Shown here: one piece after another, positions 18,321 through 26,454 of the stretch
How positions within the stretch are numbered: position 1 is the stretch's first letter
How the letters are laid out: every line of letters begins with the position of its first letter
From: Cyanobacteria bacterium FACHB-63
Lineage (GTDB): Bacteria > Cyanobacteriota > Cyanobacteriia > Leptolyngbyales > Leptolyngbyaceae
Assembly (NCBI GenBank): GCA_014695255.1
Contig: JACJNX010000061.1
Coordinates: 434,001-498,000, forward strand
Direction of reading: 5' to 3'
DNA: 64,000 nt
Made by a program: the position numbers and the translations under genes
The notes under the pieces: model-generated
The model's input: only the letters and a program-made list of their open reading frames with translations
Told to the model about the DNA's origin: nothing
Databases searched by the model: none

Positions 18321-20285
18321 TTAAGGATAGAGAGCAGCATCAACGATCGTGTCCTCAGGCAGTGAGCTTGCATAACGACGACGACCGGGTTCAATGCTTT
18401 GACTCGGTGCTGGAGGGTTGAGTCCATCTGAGTCTGTTTGGCGATCGTTTGGATCGTCGGTCGCTTGCGGACTGGGTGAAACAGAGGGCTGAGCCTCTGG
18501 AGCAGGAGATTCGCGCTTGGGCTGATTGATGAACGAATTTTGATTCCAGGGTTGGTCAGAAGAAGTCGGACTCGATTCCGGAGCAGGCGTTGAAGTCGGA
18601 CTTGCGGACTCAGGACTCGATTGGGAATCCGAAGGCGATGGGTTTGGGGCAGCCTGATCGGGAGCAGAATCAGGTTGAACAGTGCCAGAGGGATTCGGAG
18701 ATGGGGTCTCTGGCTGGGTCACGCTGTTCGATCGCGCATCAATAATCGTGGACGACTTTAGCGGCTGCTGGAACACATCGGAAACCGATTCGATTTGATT
18801 GAGAATTTCTTGTCCACGATCGCCCGTTGCGATATGCGGCTGGAATCCTTTAACCTCAACGGGTAGAAGTTCGACTTTCATTTGCCGATCTTTGAGCGCA
18901 ACCCGCAGCATGGCACTGTCATAATTCCCTTCTGCTTTTTTGCCAAAAATGAAGTTTCCGAGCGAATAGGCGATCGGGCGACCTTTGTAAATTTCTGCCC
19001 CTTGCAAAACGCTGGAATGATGACCCACCACTAAATCTGCGCCTTGATCGATGGAAAAATGGGCAAGTTCGATCTGAGATTCGCTGGGATATTTGGCAAT
19101 CTCATCGCCCCAGTGGAGATTCACAATCACCCAATCGACTTGATCGCGAATGGCTTGAATATCGGCTGCAATGCGATCGTTTTGCTTCAGGTTCGTTCCA
19201 GGGCTTGATTCGCCAGCAGCTTGATTCGGTGCGCCGAAATAACCCAGGTACGCCACTCGTTGCCCATCGACATCGAGAATTTCAGGGCGACGGGCTTCTT
19301 TCGTGTCTCGTCCTGCCCCAAAATGACGAATTCCCGCTTGGTCAAGCGTTTTCATCGTGTCTTCGAGTCCGGCACTCTGGTAATCCATAATGCGATCGTT
19401 TGCCAGGTTCACAAGACCGATACCGCCGTTTTTCAGCACCTCGACCTGGGCCGGATCAGCTTTGAATGCTTCACTCTTTGTTGAATCGGTTGCCGTGGTA
19501 AACGGCGCTTCGAGATTGACGATCGAGACATCTGCTTGCCGTGTTTCTGGCAGCGCGGCAAATGCCCAATTTTTGTCGTCCTTCACCAACTCTGCATAAG
19601 TATGCGTGAGCGACACATCACCCGTAAATAAAAGCGTTGCGGTTCCATCGGTGGAAGTTCCGGCAGTCTCGACCTGCACAGGTTCTAGCGCAGTGGTCAC
19701 AGTTTGGGGTCTGACCGTAGAGTTGGCTGCTGTCGCTGTGGTTTGGGTGGGGGGTGCATCTTTGTACCCTAACCAGCAGCCGAAGATAAACGCGGCAGCA
19801 GTCGTTCCGGTGAGTAAGAACGATCGCAGAGCGCGAAACTGCACTTTTTGACGAGTGGTTTGCCGGAGTTTTGACTTGATTTGAGCAACGTCTGCGGTGG
19901 AAGCTTGTACTTGAGTTTGTGCGAGTTTGGCGCGACGGGCGGGGGAAACAACTCGAACCGTTCTACGCCAGAGAATTTGAGGTTTACCCGTAAAGCGGGC
20001 GGCAATTTGAACGCCATCGATCGTGGCGGAGTTCAATTGCCAAATGTGATGACAAATGAATCGCACCAGATTTTGCTGAAATTCTGGCGCTTGGGCATCG
20101 ACTTCCGGAGAAGGATGAAACTCCACAAAGATTTTGACGCACCCCGGCGATGCAGCGGATTCTGTCTGAGCGAACAGATTATGAGGCAGCAAAAACACAT
20201 TCAGCCAATACGTGAGCGCGTCCAAATCGCCCGATCGTGCTAACTCCTGCACTGAGGGCTGATCTGACTGAGTTGCATGACTCAT
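18321..20285 (-). CDS. CapA-family (PGA_cap) metallophosphatase-like membrane protein
   Basis: 654 aa from the ATG at 20285 (10 codons inside a longer open frame). Residues about 1-160 are a cytoplasmic domain, a single membrane helix follows near 165-185 (FLLTGTTAAAFIFGCWLG), then a CapA/PgsA-type domain at about 225-480: LLFTGDVSLTHTYAELV, SIVNLEAPFT, VIVNLHWGDEI, LVVGHHSSVLQGAEIYKGR, YSLGNFIFG. The last 150 residues are a low-complexity Pro/Ser/Gln tail. CapA proteins are linked to polyglutamate capsule or cell-surface polymer synthesis; the substrate here is unknown. Confidence 0.85.
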   Translation of the reverse strand: MSHATQSDQPSVQELARSGDLDALTYWLNVFLLPHNLFAQTESAASPGCVKIFVEFHPSPEVDAQAPEFQQNLVRFICHHIWQLNSATIDGVQIAARFTGKPQILWRRTVRVVSPARRAKLAQTQVQASTADVAQIKSKLRQTTRQKVQFRALRSFLLTGTTAAAFIFGCWLGYKDAPPTQTTATAANSTVRPQTVTTALEPVQVETAGTSTDGTATLLFTGDVSLTHTYAELVKDDKNWAFAALPETRQADVSIVNLEAPFTTATDSTKSEAFKADPAQVEVLKNGGIGLVNLANDRIMDYQSAGLEDTMKTLDQAGIRHFGAGRDTKEARRPEILDVDGQRVAYLGYFGAPNQAAGESSPGTNLKQNDRIAADIQAIRDQVDWVIVNLHWGDEIAKYPSESQIELAHFSIDQGADLVVGHHSSVLQGAEIYKGRPIAYSLGNFIFGKKAEGNYDSAMLRVALKDRQMKVELLPVEVKGFQPHIATGDRGQEILNQIESVSDVFQQPLKSSTIIDARSNSVTQPETPSPNPSGTVQPDSAPDQAAPNPSPSDSQSSPESASPTSTPAPESSPTSSDQPWNQNSFINQPKRESPAPEAQPSVSPSPQATDDPNDRQTDSDGLNPPAPSQSIEPGRRRYASSLPEDTIVDAALYP

Positions 20286-20536
20286 ACTGTTTAGACTCCA
20301 CACACACAAGGACACAGATTAGTAATACTGCAATTCTGGGAAGTTGAACGAATTTTATGGCATAAAAGCCAACTTTTGTCACATTGAAGAAATATTTTTC
20401 CCACAATTTAGCGATGAATTGATCAATCCTCACTGGATTTGGGATTGGAATCGCAGCAAAGACACAGATCAGGCTTGTACGTAGCGGGTAACATAAGCTT
20501 ACTGACTGAATTGACAAACTGAATTGACAAAGCTCC

Positions 20537-21772
20537 ATGTCTGTTGATCCCAATCTGCCTGCTTCCAATACTCCCAATGGCTCTGCGGTTTCAATCACGC
20601 CAACTCGTGCAGAAATTTCGAGAGAGCGCACTGCTGCTCATCTAACGTCTTCACGACTTGGCTCACCTCCTCCAAATCCAAGCCGATCGATCATTTTGAT
20701 TGTGGCATTGATTATTGTGTCGATCGGACTATTTCTCAATCAGTTCTGGCTCATTTTGGCAGGCTCGATCGTCACGCTCCTATTCTCAGCGCAGATGCTT
20801 TACCCAACCGTAAAGCCCGTCCTGATCGAAATTCTTACTGAGCAAGATCAAGGAATTACGTTGGGGATAATTGGGTCAGTTGTGGGGTTGATTGGGATTG
20901 CAAAAATTTTCGGAGCCGATCGAGCGCTCGCACAGTTATATCGCACTTTAGATTGGGGTGCAGTTGGGGCATTAGGTGAAGTGTTCGGCGCGTTGGGACA
21001 GATTTTGATCGCGATCTTGGCAGTTTATATTGCATGGCGACAGTACATTATCTCGATCGAACTCACCGTGCAGCAAAATACGATCACGCAACAGCAAACG
21101 ATCGATACCTATTTCCAGGGAATTTCGGATCTAGTGCTGGATGAGGAGGGATTGCTGGAAGATTGGCCCCAAGAACGAGCGATCGCAGAAGGGCGAACTG
21201 CCGCAATTTTAAGTAGTGTCGATGGAGCAGGGAAAGCCAAGATTATTCGGTTCCTCTCGCGGGCAAAGTTGCTGTCTCCACTCAAACGAGATGCACGCTT
21301 GGGTAGAGCCATCCTGAACGGAACGGGTGGATATGCAGAAGATCGAGCCAATGGAATTCGCGTCATTGATCTCGGAATTATGCTAGCAGCAGCCGATCTT
21401 GCAAGCACTGATTTACGCTGGACAGACTTGAGTGAAGCAAATCTGATTCGTGCTAATCTTGCCAATTGCGATTTGGTGAAAACAAATTTTGCCCGCACTG
21501 TGTTGTGTAGTGCGAGTCTGCGCGGAGCGGATTTAAGCGGGACTCGCTTCTTTTATGGCAAGGCAGAAACCGCCTCGCCCCGCAGTCGCACAGAGCCGCC
21601 AAACTTCAAGACTGGAGCCTTTACAGGTGCAGTGGTTGAAAATGCAGACTTTACCGATGCAGAAGATATGTCTGAGGAGCAACGCTACTATTGCTGTGCT
21701 TGGGGTGGCTCAACCACACGCGGCACCATTCCCGGCGGATGTGAAGGAATTCCTAACAAGCTAGGGCGTTGA
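20537..21772 (+). CDS. Membrane-anchored pentapeptide-repeat protein
   Basis: 411 aa. An N-terminal cytosolic segment is followed by hydrophobic helices at about 52-95 and 110-125, and another near 145-165 (GQILIAILAVYIAWRQYII). A central region (FQGISDLVLDEEGLLEDW, RTAAILSSVDGAGKAKIIRF) is common to cyanobacterial membrane pentapeptide proteins. The C-terminal part has A(D/N)LxxA-type pentapeptides: AAADLASTDLRWTDLSEANL, IRANLANCDL, ASLRGADLSGTRF. Function unknown; the repeat folds as a right-handed beta-helix. Confidence 0.82.
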   Translation: MSVDPNLPASNTPNGSAVSITPTRAEISRERTAAHLTSSRLGSPPPNPSRSIILIVALIIVSIGLFLNQFWLILAGSIVTLLFSAQMLYPTVKPVLIEILTEQDQGITLGIIGSVVGLIGIAKIFGADRALAQLYRTLDWGAVGALGEVFGALGQILIAILAVYIAWRQYIISIELTVQQNTITQQQTIDTYFQGISDLVLDEEGLLEDWPQERAIAEGRTAAILSSVDGAGKAKIIRFLSRAKLLSPLKRDARLGRAILNGTGGYAEDRANGIRVIDLGIMLAAADLASTDLRWTDLSEANLIRANLANCDLVKTNFARTVLCSASLRGADLSGTRFFYGKAETASPRSRTEPPNFKTGAFTGAVVENADFTDAEDMSEEQRYYCCAWGGSTTRGTIPGGCEGIPNKLGR

Positions 21773-21779
21773 AAATTTA

Positions 21780-21827
21780 AAAAGAAAACAAGAGCACAGT
21801 CGGTCTTTCGACGTTCCGCACTCTTGA
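21780..21827 (-). terminator. Candidate terminator for the binding-protein gene
   Basis: On the minus strand CAAGAG...CTCTTG (21791-21827, with an inner CGA/TCG pair) is followed by TTTTCTTTTT. It lies about 190 nt past the stop of the gene at 22013 and directly after the convergent pentapeptide gene. Confidence 0.5.
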
Positions 21828-22012
21828 TGCTATCCTTTGGGACACTTGATCGAAGGTAGAGTCTGTATCAACGCTCCAGCCCTCTGAATGCTGCTAAACT
21901 TTGGCTTTCTCTTGAGAATCTCAACGGGTCTAGGGTTGAGGTCGTTGATTTGGATCAGCCTTGCAACGGACGATCGAAGAGCAAGACACTACTCTTCGGA
22001 ATCGATCTCACC

Positions 22013-23368
22013 CTAGACTTTGACTTTCTTCACTTTCAGGCTCTTGAGGTACTCGGTCGGATTGGCAGGATCGAACGAGGCACCATCAAAGAACTTCTCG
22101 ACCCCACGCGAGCTATCTTTTGGAATGTCAGCATCTGCGATTCCAGCTTCTTTCGCCGCTTCTTTCCAGAGGTCTTCGCGGTTGGTTTTATCTACCAGCG
22201 CTTTGACATCGGTTTCAGCCGGAAGCATTTCCCAGCGAATGTTCTCGGTGAGGAACCAGGTGTCGTGGCTCTTGTAGGGGTAAGACACGCTGCCTTTGCT
22301 GTCTTTCCAGTAGAGCGGACCCATGCTGATATCGTTGATTTCAGGCTGACCGTCGCCCATGTTGTACTTACCAGCGAGCGGCGAGTCGAGGATGTTCGCC
22401 GGCAGGTTGAAGTATTGCCGCCCGCCCACAAGCTGAGCCAGCTCTTTGCGGTTTTCTTGCTTGTCGCACCATTGTTGCGCGTCCATCAAGCCTTTCAGAA
22501 TCGCTTTTGCTGCTTTCGGGTGCTTGTCTGTCCAGTCTGCACGCATTCCAAAATATTCTTCGGGGTGGTCTTTCCAGATTTGAGCGGTGAGCGCTCCCAT
22601 AAAGCCGATGTTGTCAGACAAGATCCGGTAGGGCCAGGGGTCGCCGGTGCTGAATCCGTCCATTGTGCCGGTTTTCATGTTGGCAACGGTTTGCGCGGGC
22701 GGAACCACGATCAGTCTCACATCTGCATCGGGATTCACACCGCCTGCGGCTAGCCAGTAACGAATCCACAGTTCTTGGTTTGCGCCAGGGAAGGTGTAGG
22801 CTGCGGTGAACGGAGTGCCTTTCGATTGCAGTTCCTTCAAATAGGCAGCGCCGCCTTTAGAGAGGTCGAGGTGCAGATTTTTGCCGAGGTGCTTATTGGC
22901 GATCGCAATGCCATTTCCTTGAGTTGAGGTTTGCAGCATCACGTACATCGGAACCTTGCGGTTATCCGTGATTCTGCCGTCTGAAATTAAGTAAGGCATC
23001 GGCATTTGGAACTGTGCGCCATCAATCCCGCCACCTGCTGAGCCGATGACAATGTTATCTCGCAATGCACCCCAAGAAGATTGCTTCAAGACTTGCACAT
23101 CGGTCATGCCGTACTTTTTAAAGAAGCCTTTTTCAGCAGCAACGACGAATGGTGCAGCTTCAAAGATGGGTAGATAGCCAAGCCGAGCGGTTGTAACTTC
23201 TGGGGCTTCTCCACCGCCAGAGTTAACGGCGGGAACGGCGGCAGGGGAGGAAGGAGTCGCCGCATTATCCCGGCTGGGAGGATTACCAACACAGCCTTTC
23301 AGCACGAATGCGCCGATGCCGGATGCAGTTGCGGTGTATAAGAAACGACGGCGGGAAAACTGACTCAT
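22013..23368 (-). CDS. Nitrate/bicarbonate-type ABC transporter binding lipoprotein (NrtA/CmpA family)
   Basis: 451 aa with a twin-arginine plus lipobox signal (SRRRFLYTATASG then LKGC), a Gly/Pro/Ala-rich linker and the NrtA/CmpA fold: LGYLPIFEAAPFVVAAEKGF, SWGALRDNIVIGSAGGGIDG, MPMPYLISDG, AYTFPGANQELWIRYWLAAG, DGFSTGDPWPYRIL, MRADWTDKHPKAAKAIL, YPYKSHDTWFLTENIRW. It binds nitrate/nitrite or bicarbonate outside the plasma membrane; motifs alone do not separate NrtA from CmpA. The permease and ATPase genes usually next to it are absent from this window, so it is an orphan here. No GTA-N8-TAC NtcA site was seen in the upstream region. Confidence 0.85.
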   Translation of the reverse strand: MSQFSRRRFLYTATASGIGAFVLKGCVGNPPSRDNAATPSSPAAVPAVNSGGGEAPEVTTARLGYLPIFEAAPFVVAAEKGFFKKYGMTDVQVLKQSSWGALRDNIVIGSAGGGIDGAQFQMPMPYLISDGRITDNRKVPMYVMLQTSTQGNGIAIANKHLGKNLHLDLSKGGAAYLKELQSKGTPFTAAYTFPGANQELWIRYWLAAGGVNPDADVRLIVVPPAQTVANMKTGTMDGFSTGDPWPYRILSDNIGFMGALTAQIWKDHPEEYFGMRADWTDKHPKAAKAILKGLMDAQQWCDKQENRKELAQLVGGRQYFNLPANILDSPLAGKYNMGDGQPEINDISMGPLYWKDSKGSVSYPYKSHDTWFLTENIRWEMLPAETDVKALVDKTNREDLWKEAAKEAGIADADIPKDSSRGVEKFFDGASFDPANPTEYLKSLKVKKVKV

Positions 23369-23415
23369 AACTCGAATCTCCTAACAAACAAAATTGCTAT
23401 TTTCTTGCATGAGAA

Positions 23416-23516
23416 GCTGTCAGGAGTTATCCCAAAGTGACAGCCTTTTGAGAAGTAAAAGCTGAGTAGAAATTGAACCAAAACGAAACACAAATATTGC
23501 ACCCGAAAGGACGCAA
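23416..23516 (-). promoter_or_regulatory. Structured leader of the binding-protein gene
   Basis: Two hairpins lie 48-148 nt upstream of the ATG. One has a perfect GCTGTCA / TGACAGC stem (23416-23444) and the other a TTGCACCC / GGACGCAA stem with a GAAA loop on the plus strand (23497-23516, two wobble pairs on the RNA strand). The first encloses GGGATAACTCC. I do not recognise a known riboswitch. Confidence 0.4.
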
Positions 23517-23529
23517 AGCCGCACAATTT

Positions 23530-24120
23530 CTAAAGCTTTCTAACATTTGAACAAATGGATAGAAGCTACGATCGCGCTGACATTTGTATTTACGTCCAAG
23601 TATTCAATTAGCGAATAAACTTTGTGAACTCAGAACTTTCTTCTCTGATGGAAATTAGTTTATAGCCTTTTATGGTCATCTTGATCAAGTTAGGAACAAA
23701 ACTATGAGAGTAATATTCAATCCATTCAATAAGTTTTTATTTTGATTTAATAATTCTAGATAGTTGATTAAGCAATTATTCTTATTTGAATCTATATAAT
23801 GCTAAAAATTGATTGGAGCCTATGAACATTTAAAAATGACTAGAATGACTACATTACGAAAGTTTCAGCCATTGAATAATGGTTTTGAACTATTGAAGCT
23901 GCGCTTTTGATTAGATTATATTTGCTCTATTAAACAGTGTTAAATTACAAGATTTCTGCTTACGAATTTGCGTTTTGACCGAAACGAAATCAATTCCAGT
24001 GTAATTTTATTGATTCTTCAAATAGAGCGAAATCAATTCAATCTTATTTATAATTGCTTTGTAGCCCGTGATCGATCGTGAAAGTCAGATCTAAAATCAT
24101 TGAGTAGAACTAATTAGAAG
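23530..24120. other. AT-rich intergenic stretch without a recognisable gene
   Basis: About 590 nt of clearly lower GC than its surroundings, with many A/T runs and stops in all frames. Only tiny ORFs occur, such as a 13-codon one near 23704 without convincing context. It separates the divergent binding-protein and DUF423 genes and must hold both promoters. It could be a remnant of lost genes or acquired DNA; no repeat or transposase is seen. Confidence 0.6.
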
Positions 24121-24131
24121 GATTGATTGTA

Positions 24132-24509
24132 ATGCGATTCTTTTTATCAATCGGAGCGATTCTTGCTGCAATTTCGGTTGCAGGAGGCGCATTTGCAAGT
24201 CATGCGTTAAAGGGAAAACTAGACGATCGCGCTTTGGCTATCTTTGAAACGGGGGCGCGATATCAGATGTACCACGCGATCGCATTAGTTCTAGTTGCAT
24301 TATTTATTAGCAGAACTGAATTTGCAGATTCGCTTTTAACTGCCTCAGGAATCGCTTTTATTCTAGGAATTGTGCTTTTCTCTGGCAGTTTGTATGCGCT
24401 GTCGCTTTCTGGCGTGAAGTGGTTGGGAGCGGTGGCTCCATTAGGCGGAACAGCGTTTATCGCCGGTTGGCTGTGTTTGGCGATCGCGGCTTGGCGAATG
24501 AAACTATAA
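24132..24509 (+). CDS. DUF423 small membrane protein
   Basis: 125 aa from the ATG at 24132 (an upstream in-frame TTG at 24123 is less likely), preceded by AGAAGGATTG. Four hydrophobic segments are visible, with the DUF423 landmarks GAFASHALKGKLDDRALAIF near 23-42, RYQMYHAIALV near 45-55 and PLGGTAFIAGWLCLAI near 105-120. The family (YwdK/YgdD) is widespread and of unknown function in the plasma membrane. It is followed 49 nt later by the ergothioneine genes. Confidence 0.88.
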   Translation: MRFFLSIGAILAAISVAGGAFASHALKGKLDDRALAIFETGARYQMYHAIALVLVALFISRTEFADSLLTASGIAFILGIVLFSGSLYALSLSGVKWLGAVAPLGGTAFIAGWLCLAIAAWRMKL

Positions 24510-24558
24510 GCGAAAGATTTGTGTCACCATCTAAATAGTTCGCTTACGAAACTTCTTT

Positions 24559-25332
24559 ATGTGTCGTTTGCTTGGTTATTTAGGGCAGCCTGTTTTACTC
24601 GATCGCTTAGTTTCTCAATCGGATCATTCTCTGGTTGTGCAGAGCTATCAACCGAAAGAAATGACGGCGGGCTTGATGAATGCTGATGGCTTTGGGGTCG
24701 GTTGGTATCGGGAAACTGAAGCGTTTATGTATCGCAACACCTTACCGATTTGGAGTGATGTGAACTTGCAAAGTTTAAGTCGGTACGTTGAATCGGGCTG
24801 TGTGTTGGCAAATGTCCGGAGCGCAACGGCTGGACTTGCGACAGATTTGAGTAACTGTCAGCCCTTTCAGTACGATTCGATCTTAGGGCTTCACAACGGA
24901 TTTATTCAGGATTTTCGCAAAACGCTGTATCGTCCGCTGCGCGATCGTCTTAGCGACGTTGCCTATGAATTAATCCAAGGACTGACGGATTCAGAGCATC
25001 TTTTTGCAACAGTGATTAATGAGCTAGAAACGAGCGCGAATTTAACCGAAGCGCTGCATCGTACTTTGAAGGTGCTGACTGAACTGGGTGAAAAACATCA
25101 AGTTCCTTTCTCGGCAAACCTAATACTGAGTGATGGCAATCAGTTGGTCGCATCTCGTTATGCTCAGGGAGTTCCGACTCCCACGCTTTATTATCTGGTG
25201 AATGACTCGAATTTTCCGCAGTCGGTGCTCGTTGCATCTGAGCCACTCTTCGAGGGAAATTGGAAAGCATTAAGCGATCGCTGTTTGTTAACTGTAGATG
25301 ATGATTTCGAGCCAACCATTACTTCTATCTGA
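24559..25332 (+). CDS. egtC: Ergothioneine biosynthesis amidohydrolase EgtC
   Basis: Removes the glutamyl group from gamma-glutamyl hercynylcysteine sulfoxide. The 257-aa protein is a class II glutamine-amidotransferase fold with the N-terminal nucleophile Cys2 (MCRLLGYLG), NADGFGVGWY near 34-43, VLANVRSATAG near 82-92 and the QPFQYDSILGLHNGFI loop near 100-115. Its presence implies that the sulfur donor is gamma-glutamylcysteine, as in the mycobacterial route. Its 3' end overlaps egtB by 35 nt, so translation is probably coupled. Confidence 0.9.
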   Translation: MCRLLGYLGQPVLLDRLVSQSDHSLVVQSYQPKEMTAGLMNADGFGVGWYRETEAFMYRNTLPIWSDVNLQSLSRYVESGCVLANVRSATAGLATDLSNCQPFQYDSILGLHNGFIQDFRKTLYRPLRDRLSDVAYELIQGLTDSEHLFATVINELETSANLTEALHRTLKVLTELGEKHQVPFSANLILSDGNQLVASRYAQGVPTPTLYYLVNDSNFPQSVLVASEPLFEGNWKALSDRCLLTVDDDFEPTITSI

Positions 25333-26452
25333 GTTGCGACACTCGATGCAGCAGTGTCGGTCGAGAACCCTAGCGCTAGTTGAATCGATTGACTACAACA
25401 CTTTTTGCACTCAGGCGCACCCGGACTTCAGCCCGATCGGGTGGCATCTGGGACATATTGCTTACACCGAGGCGCTGTGGATTTTGCAGCGATGTGCAGG
25501 TTATCCGCCGTTGCTGCCTGAATATCATCGATTGTTTGCTCAGGATGGATTGCCAAAAAGCGATCGCGTTCGATTACCCGAAATTGAGACGGTCGTTGAA
25601 TATTTGGCAACAGTGAGAGCAAAAGTGTTTGATTATTTGGCGATCGCGCCTGTCGATGAGCAGGAGCGGTTGTGGAAATGGTTACTGCAACATGAGTGTC
25701 AACACGCGGAAACAATGGCGATCGTGCTTGCGCTGATCGGGCGTGCTGCGGTTAGAGATCTCGGAAGCCCCCTAAATCCACGCCACTTGCTTCAAGTCGG
25801 GGAACCCGCCCAACGTAGTGGCTCACCACTCGTGGGGGACTTTGAAAGCGAGATGATTTTGATTCCGGGGGGTTCTTTTATTCAGGGAAATGAGGAGATC
25901 GAAGCACAGGATAATGAACGACCCCAGCACGAAGTCTATTTAGAGGCATATTGGATCGATCAACATCCAGTGACTTGTGCGGAATATCGATCGTTTATTG
26001 AAGCGGGCGGCTATCAGAATCGGGAGTGGTGGACAGCAGAGGGATGGGAATGGGTTCGGAATAGCGGAATTGATCGTCCGTTGTATTGGAGTGCAGACAA
26101 TATTCCGGTTTGTGGCGTGAGCTGGTATGAAGCGGACGCTTATGCGAAATTTGTAGGAAAACGATTGCCAACCGAAGCCGAGTGGGAAAAAGCGGCTGCA
26201 TTTCAGAATATGCTAGGTGAGGTTTGGCAGTGGACATCGACCTGGTTTGATGGATATTCAGGCTTTGAGAGCTATCCGTATCCGGGATATTCTCAAACCT
26301 ATTTCGATCGAGCGCATCGCGTTCTCAAGGGCGGAAGTTGGGCAACTTTCGCGTGGGCAATGCGAAACAGCTTCCGAAACTGGTATTATCCGCAGGTTCG
26401 GGAGATTTTTTCAGGGTTTCGCTGTGTTTGTTCGGCTGGTGTAAGGAGTTAG
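25298..26452 (+). CDS. egtB: Ergothioneine sulfoxide synthase EgtB
   Basis: Non-haem iron enzyme joining hercynine and the thiol donor with O2. 384 aa with an N-terminal DinB-like domain (GWHLGHIAYTEALW near 44-57 and the iron-site motif HECQHAE near 132-138) and a C-terminal formylglycine-enzyme-like domain from about 187 (MILIPGGSFIQGNEE, GVSWYEADAYAKFVGKRLPT, GEVWQWTSTWF, RVLKGGSWATF, SGFRCV). Residues about 157-183 in the inter-domain linker are encoded by a copy of the dispersed palindromic element. The start at 25298 or the next ATG at 25301 lies inside egtC. Confidence 0.92.
   Translation: MMISSQPLLLSELRHSMQQCRSRTLALVESIDYNTFCTQAHPDFSPIGWHLGHIAYTEALWILQRCAGYPPLLPEYHRLFAQDGLPKSDRVRLPEIETVVEYLATVRAKVFDYLAIAPVDEQERLWKWLLQHECQHAETMAIVLALIGRAAVRDLGSPLNPRHLLQVGEPAQRSGSPLVGDFESEMILIPGGSFIQGNEEIEAQDNERPQHEVYLEAYWIDQHPVTCAEYRSFIEAGGYQNREWWTAEGWEWVRNSGIDRPLYWSADNIPVCGVSWYEADAYAKFVGKRLPTEAEWEKAAAFQNMLGEVWQWTSTWFDGYSGFESYPYPGYSQTYFDRAHRVLKGGSWATFAWAMRNSFRNWYYPQVREIFSGFRCVCSAGVRS
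25767..25845. repeat. Dispersed element copy inside egtB, in frame
   Basis: Starts GCCCCCTAAATCCACG and ends CCACTCGTGGGGGACTTTGA, the reverse orientation of the element. About 35 nt of extra sequence bounded by CCACT / AGTGG sits in its centre. The whole stretch is open in the egtB frame and encodes the linker between its two domains. Confidence 0.85.
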
Positions 26453-26454
26453 TT

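Noticed and set aside
21950-22753. 267-codon ORF antisense to the NrtA/CmpA-type gene
   Set aside because: Shadow frame; the minus-strand gene has clear family motifs and a signal peptide.
23369-24131. NtcA site (GTA-N8-TAC) upstream of the binding-protein gene
   Set aside because: I scanned the GTA triplets in this stretch and found none with TAC eight bases later, so no site is claimed.
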